The notes beneath the pieces were generated by a model. That model saw only the letters and a program-made list of their open reading frames with translations, was not told the DNA's origin and searched no databases. A stretch of 6,705 nucleotides of DNA from Candidatus Spyradenecus faecavium (GTDB lineage: Bacteria; Verrucomicrobiota; Kiritimatiellia; RFP12; DVOR01), in assembly GCA_018713405.1 (NCBI GenBank), contig DVOR01000157.1:1-6705 (forward strand), written 5' to 3'. A program made the position numbers and the translations under genes. The stretch's first letter is position 1. Each line of letters begins with the position of its first letter. Shown here piece by piece: positions 1 to 6,601 of the stretch.

Positions 1-147
1 GTCCTTGCGCACCACGATGGGGTCGATTCCCAGCGCGGCGGCGAGCGCGGCCCCGGAGGCGTGGCTCCGCCCGTCCCGCCCCAACTCGCGCAGCACGCGC
101 AGGTAGAGCGGCAGGCGGTGCAATGCCCTGGAGCCGAACGCCGCCAT
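1..147 (-). CDS. rex: Redox-sensing transcriptional repressor Rex, N-terminal 49 residues (cut by window start)
   Basis: Rex is a dimeric cytoplasmic repressor that binds DNA through an N-terminal winged helix and senses the NADH/NAD+ ratio through a C-terminal Rossmann domain. Only the winged-helix start is visible. Residues 11-20 (RLPLYLRVLR) match the Rex first helix (consensus R-L-x-x-Y). Residues 30-49 (ASGAALAAALGIDPIVVRKD) match the helix-turn-helix, including the typical recognition-helix ending V/I-R-K/R-D. The Rossmann domain lies outside the window. The start is the ATG at 147-145, which shares one base with the methyltransferase stop (TGATG). A GGAGG Shine-Dalgarno (complement of 152-156) sits 4 bases upstream, inside the last codons of the preceding gene. 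It is the last visible gene of the icd-rmuC-rlmL-rex operon and is probably translationally coupled. The family call rests on 49 residues but the match is characteristic; other winged-helix regulators are less likely. Confidence 0.82.
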   Translation of the reverse strand, partial: MAAFGSRALHRLPLYLRVLRELGRDGRSHASGAALAAALGIDPIVVRKD

Positions 148-1736
148 CACGCCTCCGGCTCGTCCGTTTCCTCGGCCGCGGGCGCCTCCGGCTCATCCGT
201 TTCCTCGGCCGCCGGCGTCTCGGGCTCGGCGGGCGGCTCGTCGAAGAATTCCCCGCCCACGTCGTAGCTGATGAGGCGGCAGTCCAGCGGGCCGTTCTTG
301 AAGGGGAGGATGTCGCGGTGGCGCAGGTGGATCTTCAGCGAGAGTGGGCGCGACGAGGTGAAGACCCAGGCGCGCCAGCCCTCGGGCACCGTGCCGCGCA
401 GCCAGTCGCCGATGCCCTCGTAGAGCGGCGCCAGGCTCTCCTCGTCCTCCAGCCGCTCACCGTAGGGCGGGTTCATGAAGATCACGCCGGGCGTCTTGGG
501 CAACGGCGTGTCCGTGAAGTCCTCCGCGAAGAAATCGACGTTCTGGCCCACGCCCGCGGCGTTCGCGTTGCGGTCGGCGATGTCCACCGCCTCGTCCTCC
601 CAGTCCACGCCGATGATCTTGGGCAGGTCGGGGTCGTCGAAGGGCCGCTCGGCGGCCTTGGCCTGGGCGGTCATCTCGCGCCAGATCTCATGGGGCGAGG
701 CGCCGAAGCGCTTGCGGGCGGAGACGCCGGCGCGCTCGCCGGGGATGATGCTGTCCCAGCCCTTGAGGTGCATGAAGGCGAAGTCGCCGCGCAGGAGCCC
801 GGGCGCCATGTTGCGCGCGAGCATCGCCGCCTCGATGGCCGGCGTGCCCGACCCGCTGAAGGGCACCACGAAGGGCGACTTGCGGTCCCACCCCGTGGCG
901 AGCACGCAGGCCGCGGCCAGCGCCTCCTGCATCGGCGCCACCCAGCCTTCCTTGCGGTAGCCGCGGCGGGAGAGCGACGAGCCGGAGGTGTCGATGTAGA
1001 TTTTCGCGTGCGTGCCCTCCCACCACAGGAAGACCGCTGCGCCGGGCGTCCCCTCGGTCAGGCGCGAGCCGAAGGTCCGCTCGAACCGCCGCTTGAGGGT
1101 CTGGAAGTCGATGCGCGAGATCGGCAGCTCGCCCGACATCAGGTCGTAGCCGTCCACCTCCACCAGCAGCTCGGCGCGCTCCTGCCCGTCGGGCAGCTCC
1201 GCCAGCCAATCCTCGAGCGCGGCGCGGACCACGCGCATGGCCCCGCGCAGGGGGGCGCGCTTCTCGTAGAGCGTCCGCCCGTCGGCCTCCACGCGCACGG
1301 GCACGTAGTCGCCCACCGTGGGGCGGCGGCCGCACTTGTCGCGCATCCGGTCGACGATGGCGTCCTTCAGGCGCAGGGTGGGCATGCGGGTGTCGCGGAT
1401 GCTCTCCACGTTGGTCGTCGCGTTGCTCACGAAGAAGGGCTGGTCCACGTCCAGCACCTGCTCCCACGGCGCGTAGTAGGCCAGCCGGTACAGGTCGTCC
1501 AGCGTGCGGCAACGCACCTCCTGCACGAAGGGCCACAGCACGCGCTGCGCCGTGCGCAGGCACAGGTTCAGGCGCAGGATGTCGCGGCACGCGTTCGTCG
1601 CACGGATGCCCACCATCGTCTCGTTGTCGCCCAGGATCTCATAGCCCAGCTCCGTCAGCTCCTGCCGCAGGAAGGGCACGATGCCCTTGCCGCAGGTGAT
1701 CGCGAGCGTCGTCTTGTCTTGCCACAGGTTACGCAT
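147..1736 (-). CDS. rlmL: THUMP-domain class I SAM-dependent RNA methyltransferase, RlmL-like, with internal insertion
   Basis: Predicted cytoplasmic RNA guanine-N2 methyltransferase of the COG0116 family (E. coli RlmL N-half, B. subtilis YpsC), whose characterised members modify 23S rRNA. It has 529 residues. A THUMP/ferredoxin-like region covers about 45-150, including LRLKDAIVDRMRDKCGRRPTV (121-141). The Rossmann domain contains the linker SGSSLSRRGYR (251-261), SAM motif I PFSGSGTPAIEAA (292-304), acidic GVDWEDEAV (376-384) and catalytic NPPYGERL (422-429). It is an RlmL unit without the fused RlmK half. Two oddities stand out: roughly 80 extra residues (about 151-233) break the THUMP-to-Rossmann junction, and the C-terminus (500-529) is an acidic Pro/Ala/Glu repeat tail. 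The ATG at 1736-1734 overlaps the rmuC stop by 8 bases (ATGCGTAA). A strong GAGGAGG (complement of 1743-1749) lies 6 bases upstream. The family is secure; the exact substrate and the symbol are tentative. Confidence 0.88.
   Translation of the reverse strand: MRNLWQDKTTLAITCGKGIVPFLRQELTELGYEILGDNETMVGIRATNACRDILRLNLCLRTAQRVLWPFVQEVRCRTLDDLYRLAYYAPWEQVLDVDQPFFVSNATTNVESIRDTRMPTLRLKDAIVDRMRDKCGRRPTVGDYVPVRVEADGRTLYEKRAPLRGAMRVVRAALEDWLAELPDGQERAELLVEVDGYDLMSGELPISRIDFQTLKRRFERTFGSRLTEGTPGAAVFLWWEGTHAKIYIDTSGSSLSRRGYRKEGWVAPMQEALAAACVLATGWDRKSPFVVPFSGSGTPAIEAAMLARNMAPGLLRGDFAFMHLKGWDSIIPGERAGVSARKRFGASPHEIWREMTAQAKAAERPFDDPDLPKIIGVDWEDEAVDIADRNANAAGVGQNVDFFAEDFTDTPLPKTPGVIFMNPPYGERLEDEESLAPLYEGIGDWLRGTVPEGWRAWVFTSSRPLSLKIHLRHRDILPFKNGPLDCRLISYDVGGEFFDEPPAEPETPAAEETDEPEAPAAEETDEPEA
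151..216. repeat. 33-bp in-frame tandem duplication encoding the acidic tail of the methyltransferase
   Basis: Two adjacent 33-bp units (151-183 and 184-216) are nearly identical, differing at a few positions such as cgtccg versus catccg. They are in frame and encode two copies of an 11-residue acidic unit built around PAAEETDEPEA at the protein C-terminus. The downstream copy also carries the GGAGG that serves rex translation, so the repeat ends in a regulatory site. It looks like a recent slippage-type expansion in a disordered tail. Confidence 0.85.
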
Positions 1737-2849
1737 CCAGACCCTCCTCAGCGGTCTCCTCGCCCGTCGTCACCTTGTCCAACGGCTTGCTCAGCCGCTC
1801 CAAGGTCCGGGCATTCTCTTCGTTGGCCTTGAGGGCGGCCTCCAGGCTCTTGGCCACCTTCCCGTTCTGCTCGGCCAGGGCGCCCAACTGCTTCTTCACC
1901 TTGCCCAACAAATCCATCACCTTCACGGCGGATTTCTGCACCGCCAGCGTGCGGAAGCCCATCTGCAACGCGTTGATCAGCGCCGCCAGCGTCGTGGGCC
2001 CGGCCAACAGCACCTTGTACTCCGCATGGAGCTTGTCCACCACCTCCGCCTGCCGCGTCAGCTCCTGATAGAGCCCCTCCGTCGGCAGGAAAAGGATCGC
2101 GAAGTCCGTCGTGTGCGGCGGGTCGATGTAGCGGTTGCGCACGTCCTTCGCGAAGTTCGTCACGCGCTCGGCCAACGCCTTGGCCGCGGCCGCTTCCGCC
2201 TCCGCGTCGCCCGCCTCCGCCGCCCGCACCAGCCGCTCATAGTCCTCCTGCGGGAACTTGGCGTCGATGGGCAGATACACCTTCTGCCCCTCTTCCGCCC
2301 CCGGCAGCACGATGGCGTACTCCACCACCCGCTTCGCCGCGCGCGGGTTCGGGTGCGCGTTCTGCTCAAACTGCCCCGGCGCCAGCATGTCCCGCAACAG
2401 GTTCCCGAGCTGGAACTCCCCCCACGTCCCGCGCGCCTTCACGTTCCCCAGCATCTTCGAGAAGGTCGCCACGCTCATGCGCAGCTCCCCCACGCCGCCC
2501 TGCAGCGGCTCCAGCTTGGCCAGCCGGTCGCGCACCTCGTCCAGCAACGTCGAGACCTTCCCGAAGTCGGCCTGGAACCGCGCCTCCACCGCCTTGCCCA
2601 CCTGCGCCGGCACCTGCTCGGCCACCAACGCCCGCATCTCGCCCAGCTGCCCGCGCATCTCGTCGCGCCGGGAACGGTCGCTCTCCGTCGCCTCGGAACG
2701 CCCGCGCGCCAGCTCGTTGCGCAGACGCTCCTCCAGCGCCAGAAGCGCCTCGGGCGACGCCGCCGGCGCGGCCGCCGGCGGCTTCCTCAGCAACAGCGCC
2801 GTCAGCAGCCCGATCGCCGCCAACAGCAGGATCAGGAGCGCGACATCCA

Positions 2850-2850
<1 letters not shown>
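1729..2850 (-). CDS. rmuC: DNA recombination protein RmuC family
   Basis: RmuC-family proteins carry a predicted PD-(D/E)XK-like nuclease fold; in E. coli RmuC limits inversions between short inverted repeats. This protein has 373 residues. A membrane anchor (residues 2-22, VALLILLLAAIGLLTALLLRK) is followed by a charged coiled coil (about 34-115). The conserved core starts at VKARGTWGEFQLGNLL (137-152), continues with YAIVLPG and VYLPIDAKFPQEDYERL (178-207), and ends with TTDFAILFLPTEGLYQEL and the helical LLAGPTTLAALINALQMGFRT block (247-301). IDAK matches the family I-D-[SA]-K nuclease motif. The start is the ATG at 2850-2848, which puts the membrane anchor first and forms a TGATG overlap with the icd stop. 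A GGAGG (complement of 2861-2865) lies 10 bases upstream. A start 14 codons further upstream would run inside icd and add a glycine-rich leader, so it was not used. The gene is the second of the operon. Confidence 0.92.
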
Positions 2851-4115
<1,265 letters not shown>

Positions 4116-4121
4116 CTGCAA

Positions 4122-4126
4122 CTCCT
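4122..4126 (-). promoter_or_regulatory. Ribosome binding site of icd
   Basis: AGGAG on the minus strand, 6 bases before the ATG at 4115. It decides the start: the longer in-frame version beginning at 4166 has no such site. Confidence 0.8.
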
Positions 4127-4146
4127 GTCTTGTAAAGAAACGCCCC

Positions 4147-4155
4147 ATTATACCA
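4147..4155 (-). promoter_or_regulatory. Extended -10 promoter of the icd-rmuC-rlmL-rex operon
   Basis: The minus strand reads TGGTATAATGGGGCG: a perfect TATAAT preceded by TGn (extended -10) and followed by a GC-rich discriminator. Transcription should begin at about 4140-4141, giving a leader of some 25 nt to the icd ATG. No convincing -35 is visible, as usual for extended -10 promoters. The segment GGGGAAAT just upstream also occurs before the uvrC -10. This is the only obvious promoter for the four minus-strand genes. Confidence 0.75.
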
Positions 4156-4204
4156 TATTTCCCCACCCCGCCACCCGCCTCTCCCCGCCAAGACCGCGGA
4201 AGAA

Positions 4205-4286
4205 GGGAACCGCCGATTCCGCCGATTGAAGCCGATTCGGGGCGTGCTGCCGCCCGCAGGACTGCCAGAATAGGAAACCGCAGATT
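4205..4286 (+). repeat. Dispersed intergenic repeat, copy A
   Basis: An approximately 82-bp element whose core at 4208-4237 is identical over 30 bases to the complement of 6521-6550. The core contains three GCCGATT units spaced 9-10 bases apart. It is followed by a small hairpin-forming CTGCCG...GCAG segment and ends in AAACCGCAGATT, also shared with the other copy. It lies between the divergent icd and uvrC promoters. It contains no open reading frame. The nature of the family is unknown to me; it may be a REP-like or MITE-like element. Confidence 0.75.
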
Positions 4287-4349
4287 GCGCTGTGTCTCCC
4301 AAGCTTTCCCCGGACACCGTTGGCTCCTAGGCTCGGCGTGGGGGAAATC

Positions 4350-4358
4350 TGTTACAAT
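4350..4358 (+). promoter_or_regulatory. Extended -10 promoter of uvrC
   Basis: TGTTACAAT (TGn plus TACAAT) followed by GGGGGCG, in a context (GGGGAAAT upstream) nearly matching the icd promoter. The expected transcription start, about seven bases past the hexamer, is 4365-4366, exactly at the uvrC ATG. There is no Shine-Dalgarno with workable spacing, so a leaderless mRNA is possible. A promoter further upstream is not excluded. Confidence 0.6.
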
Positions 4359-4365
4359 GGGGGCG

Positions 4366-5841
4366 ATGAACGATGTGTTGCGTGAGAAGCTGAAGCACTT
4401 GCCTGAGAAGCCGGGGTGTTATCTCTACCGGGATCGGGCGGGGACGATCATCTATGTGGGGAAGGCGGTGAACCTGCGGCGGCGGGTGCAGAGTTATTTC
4501 CGGGCCTCGACGATGCGCCATGCGCCGCCGAAGCTGCGCAGCCTGGTGCACCACGTGGAGGACCTGGAACTGCGGGTGGTGCGGACGGAAGCCGAGGCGT
4601 TGCTGACCGAAAGCCACCTGATCAAGACCTACCGCCCCCGCTTCAACATCCTCCTGCGCGACGACAAACGCTACCTCTCCCTCAAGGCCGACCCGGACCG
4701 CCCCTTCCCGCGGATCGTGACCTGCCGCATCGTGCGCGACGACGGCGCGCGCTACTTCGGCCCTTTCCCTTCCTCCACCGTCGTCCGCGCCGCGCTGGAC
4801 TTCACCGAGAAGCGTTACGGCCTACGCAAGTGCGGCAGCCTGAACCCCTGCCCGGATGACCACACCCACTGCATGGCCGACGTGATCCGCTTCTGCACGG
4901 CCCCCTGCCTGGGGCGCATCTCCGAGGCCGACTACCGCGCGCGTTTCGACGAGGCGTGCGCCTTCCTGCGCGGGGAGCGCCCCGCCGTCATCGAGGAGGT
5001 GCGCCAACAGATGCTCGAGGCCTCGGCCAAGGAGGACTTCGAGCGGGCCGCGCGTCTGCGCGACACCTGGCTGGCGCTGAAGGAGCTCACCCGCGAGCGG
5101 GCCCGCGCCCGCCTCATCCCCGCGATGAAACGTCCGACGGCCGAGGAGGGCCTGGCGCAGTTGGCGGAGCTGCTGGGCCTCGACCGCCCGCCGCGCGTGA
5201 TCGAATGCTTCGACATCTCGCACCTGATGGGCACGCACACGGTGGCCTCGATGGTCGTCGCCGTCGACGGGATGCCCGACAAGCGCCGCTACCGCCGCTT
5301 CCGCGTCCGCACCGTCTCCAACGACGACCCGCACGCGATGGCCGAGGTCATCCGCCGCCGCTACACCCGCGTCCTCAACGAAGGCCTGCCGCTGCCCCAC
5401 CTCATCCTCTGCGACGGCGCGGAGCTGCAGGTGCGCGCCACGCGGGCCGTCCTCCGCGAGCTCTGCCTCTTCGACGCCATCCCCGTGGCGGGCCTGAACG
5501 AGCACTTCGAGGAAATCGTCCTCGACGACGGCCGCCCCAACCTCATCCTCCCGCGCGACTCACCCGCCCTCCAGGTCCTCATCCGCCTGCGCGACGAGGC
5601 CCACCGCTTCGCCATCACCTTCAACCGCGCCCTGCGCCTGCGCGCCCTCAAGGAATCCGTGCTCGACGAACTCCCCGGCATCGGCCCGGCCCGCAAGCGC
5701 CAATTGCTCGCGGCCTTCGGGTCGCTCCGCCGCCTGGCCGCCGCCTCCGAGGAAGAGATCGCCGCGCAGCCCGGCATCACCCCCGCCCTCGCCAAGGCCA
5801 TCAAAGAGGCCCTCCGCGTGCGCGTCCACGACTTCGACTGA
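4366..5841 (+). CDS. uvrC: Excinuclease ABC subunit C (UvrC), short form
   Basis: Dual-incision nuclease of UvrABC nucleotide excision repair. The N-terminal GIY-YIG domain (12-95) has [20 protein letters not shown] and the catalytic Glu82 in LLTESHLIK and makes the 3' cut. A cysteine cluster follows (C156, C162, C169, C177, C181; Fe-S-type in this family), then a UVR motif (207-240) for UvrB contact. The RNase H-like domain (275-425) makes the 5' cut, with Asp283 (CFDISH), Asp350 (LILCDG) and His413 (RDEAHRF). Helix-hairpin-helix motifs cover 433-483. At 491 residues it is about 100 shorter than typical UvrC (590-610); the missing part is the segment between UVR and RNase H domains. The usual DGGKGQL is DGAELQV and GLAK is GLNE. 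The start at 4366 gives the standard UvrC N-terminus; in-frame ATGs at 4285 and 4357 lie upstream of or within the promoter. Confidence 0.93.
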   Translation: MNDVLREKLKHLPEKPGCYLYRDRAGTIIYVGKAVNLRRRVQSYFRASTMRHAPPKLRSLVHHVEDLELRVVRTEAEALLTESHLIKTYRPRFNILLRDDKRYLSLKADPDRPFPRIVTCRIVRDDGARYFGPFPSSTVVRAALDFTEKRYGLRKCGSLNPCPDDHTHCMADVIRFCTAPCLGRISEADYRARFDEACAFLRGERPAVIEEVRQQMLEASAKEDFERAARLRDTWLALKELTRERARARLIPAMKRPTAEEGLAQLAELLGLDRPPRVIECFDISHLMGTHTVASMVVAVDGMPDKRRYRRFRVRTVSNDDPHAMAEVIRRRYTRVLNEGLPLPHLILCDGAELQVRATRAVLRELCLFDAIPVAGLNEHFEEIVLDDGRPNLILPRDSPALQVLIRLRDEAHRFAITFNRALRLRALKESVLDELPGIGPARKRQLLAAFGSLRRLAAASEEEIAAQPGITPALAKAIKEALRVRVHDFD

Positions 5842-5871
5842 CCACCCCGCCGCCGAAAGGCGTGCGCGGGC

Positions 5872-5906
5872 AAAGAAAAACCCGCCCGGACAATGTCCGT
5901 GGCGGG
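5872..5906 (-). terminator. Strong intrinsic terminator on the minus strand
   Basis: Read on the minus strand, CCCGCC (5906-5901), one bulged A (5900), CGGAC (5899-5895), loop ATT, GTCCG (5891-5887) and GGCGGG (5886-5881) form an 11-bp GC-rich stem followed directly by TTTTTCTTT (5880-5872). This is a textbook Rho-independent terminator. On the plus strand the same stem is followed by GGTTGTGTGT, a poor U-tract, so it serves mainly minus-strand transcription. Confidence 0.8.
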
Positions 5907-5943
5907 GTGGGGTTGTGTGTCTGTGTAGGAGAATGTCAAAAAC
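5872..5943 (-). ncRNA. Candidate small RNA, about 72 nt
   Basis: A self-contained minus-strand unit: a consensus -10 at 5951-5956 predicts initiation at about 5943-5944, and the terminator ends at about 5872. The product would have an unstructured 5' half (5943-5907) containing UUGACAUUCUCCUACAC and an ACACACAACCCC stretch, then the terminator stem and U-tail. The UUCUCCU part (5934-5928) is complementary to an AGGAG Shine-Dalgarno, as in base-pairing small RNAs. There is no start codon with a meaningful frame. It converges on the uvrC 3' end (stop at 5841) without reaching it unless termination leaks. No known RNA family is recognised. Expression is inferred from the promoter and terminator only. 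Confidence 0.5.
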
Positions 5944-5950
5944 AAGGCGT

Positions 5951-5980
5951 ATTATACGACAAGACCCTCTCTTTATGCAA
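5951..5980 (-). promoter_or_regulatory. Promoter of the candidate small RNA
   Basis: The minus strand has a perfect TATAAT (5956-5951) and TTGCAT (5980-5975) as a weak -35 at 18-bp spacing. Upstream, at about 5984-6003, lies an A-rich tract (AAAAAAGATGAAAAAAAG) suited to UP-element contact by the RNA polymerase alpha subunit. Such AT-rich sequence is exceptional in this GC-rich window. Confidence 0.6.
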
Positions 5981-6000
5981 GTCTTTTTTTCATCTTTTTT
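5961..6000 (+). terminator. Possible weak plus-strand terminator after uvrC
   Basis: AAGAC (5961-5965) can pair with GTCTT (5981-5985) around a 15-base loop, followed by two T-runs (5984-5990 and 5995-6000). The stem is short and AT-rich, so termination would be weak. It is the best plus-strand candidate downstream of uvrC, but the same T-runs are also the A-tract upstream of the small-RNA promoter. Confidence 0.3.
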
Positions 6001-6062
6001 CACCGCCCCCCGGCAATGCCGCCCGGGGAAAGGTCCCTCCCCGGCCGCGCAGGCCCCTTCAT

Positions 6063-6147
6063 GAAACCCTAAAGGGTCCGAGGCGAAACCCTAAGGGGTT
6101 CGACCCAAAACCCTAAGGGTTTCGGGGCAAACCCTTAAGGGTTTCGG
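6063..6147. repeat. Four tandem 22-bp palindromic units
   Basis: Units begin at 6063, 6085, 6107 and 6129. Each is itself an inverted repeat of the form AAACCCTAAGGGTTT followed by a short CG-containing spacer. Copies 3 and 4 are close to perfect palindromes; copies 1 and 2 are degenerate in the right arm (GGGTCC and GGGGTT). The 22-bp period equals about two helical turns, placing all palindromes on the same DNA face. No protein is encoded. Confidence 0.85.
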
Positions 6148-6170
6148 AAATGCATCAGCACTTATTTCGA

Positions 6171-6309
6171 ATGGGCCGCTTGACGGCCCATCCCGAAAGC
6201 GTGTAAGCTACCCGCCCGCAAGGGCGGCGGTGGGGGCCAAGCCCCCACACCCCGGGGCGCGCAGGAGATTCAGGAGGACCAAGAGATTCAGGAACGCCCC
6301 TACGGGGCG
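6171..6309. repeat. Cluster of perfect hairpins
   Basis: Four exact inverted repeats occur in 139 bases: ATGGGCCG/CGGCCCAT with loop CTTGA (6171-6191); CCGCCC/GGGCGG with a GCAA tetraloop (about 6210-6225); GTGGGGGC/GCCCCCAC with loop CAA (about 6229-6247); and CGCCCC/GGGGCG with loop TAC (about 6295-6309). None is followed by a T-run, so they are not intrinsic terminators. Being symmetrical, they could act on either strand. Confidence 0.75.
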
Positions 6310-6360
6310 ACGGATGTGGCTGTCGGCCAAACCTCCAAGCCTCCAAACTTCCAAGCTTCC
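6264..6360. repeat. Short direct repeats
   Basis: GAGATTCAGGA occurs at 6265-6275 and again at 6283-6293 (18-bp period). Further on, octamers of the form CYTCCAAR repeat in tandem at 6332-6339, 6340-6347, 6348-6355 and partly 6356-6360. Both look like simple-sequence intergenic repeats. I recall similar words in intergenic DNA of PVC-group genomes, but cannot confirm that here. Confidence 0.65.
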
Positions 6361-6474
6361 CCCCCTGTGTCCTTTGTGGTGAATCCACACTGGCAGACCC
6401 GCGTGCGCTAGCACGCCCTTAATCTGCAACCAATCTGTGAACTACCGAAGGTCTTTCGAGCGAAGCGAAGAAAC

Positions 6475-6557
6475 ATCTGCGGTTTCCCCTCCAGCGTCCT
6501 GCCGGCGGCAGCCGGCCCCTAATCGGCTTCAATCGGCGGAATCGGCGGTTTCCCTCC
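6475..6557 (-). repeat. Dispersed intergenic repeat, copy B (inverted relative to copy A)
   Basis: The minus strand of this segment aligns end to end with 4205-4286: the GGGAACCGCC head, the 30-bp identical core (6521-6550), GGGGC, a CTGCCGcCGGCAG hairpin segment, and the AAACCGCAGAT tail. Relative to the gene it precedes (plus strand, 6602) it has the same orientation as copy A has relative to icd. Confidence 0.75.
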
Positions 6558-6567
6558 CCCAATAATA

Positions 6568-6576
6568 TGGTATCAT
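6568..6576 (+). promoter_or_regulatory. Extended -10 promoter of the last gene
   Basis: TGGTATCAT followed by GGGGGAG. The surrounding AATATGGTATCATGGGG differs at one base from the icd promoter AATATGGTATAATGGGG. Initiation is expected near 6583, giving a leader of about 19 nt that carries AAGGAG (6589-6594) 7 bases before the ATG. Confidence 0.7.
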
Positions 6577-6601
6577 GGGGGAGTAACCAAGGAGCGAATC
6601 G

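Larger units (their letters stand above)
5842..6601. other. Long repeat- and hairpin-rich intergenic region
   Basis: About 760 bases without a credible protein gene: the open frames here are short, lack ribosome sites and run through repeats. In order it holds a minus-strand small-RNA unit, T-rich tracts, a 22-bp tandem palindrome array, several perfect hairpins, short direct repeats, a stretch at 6361-6474 with little besides one hairpin (6401-6416) and CAGATT-type words, repeat copy B, and the promoter of the last gene. Individual items are listed separately. Confidence 0.8.

Noticed and set aside
123..1832. A 569-residue plus-strand open frame opposite the methyltransferase
   Set aside because: It is antisense to a clearly recognisable gene, is composed of Arg/Ala/His/Gly-rich sequence typical of GC-rich shadow frames, and has no recognisable domain or ribosome site.
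4128..4140. TTGTAAA (4130-4136) in the icd leader as a Rex operator half-site
   Set aside because: Rex sites are palindromes of the TTGTGAA-n4-TTCACAA type, and no second half-site is present at the right distance. One 7-base half-match is not enough, although autoregulation by Rex would be attractive.
4285..4365. Earlier uvrC starts at 4285 or 4357
   Set aside because: 4285 is at the edge of the repeat and upstream of the promoter; 4357 lies inside the -10. The added residues do not resemble UvrC.
6063..6147. CRISPR array
   Set aside because: The 22-bp units follow each other without unique spacers and each unit is an internal palindrome; there are no cas genes.
6063..6147. Telomere-like CCCTAA/TTAGGG tract
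   Set aside because: CCCTAA occurs only once per 22-bp unit as part of a palindrome, not as a continuous hexamer array.
6155..6429. Minus-strand frames of 73-77 residues in the intergenic region
   Set aside because: They run through hairpins and octamer repeats, lack ribosome sites and resemble no protein.
4205..6557. Composite transposon bounded by the inverted repeats
   Set aside because: There is no transposase between the copies and no target-site duplication is evident; the repeats enclose the housekeeping gene uvrC. They are better explained as dispersed intergenic elements.
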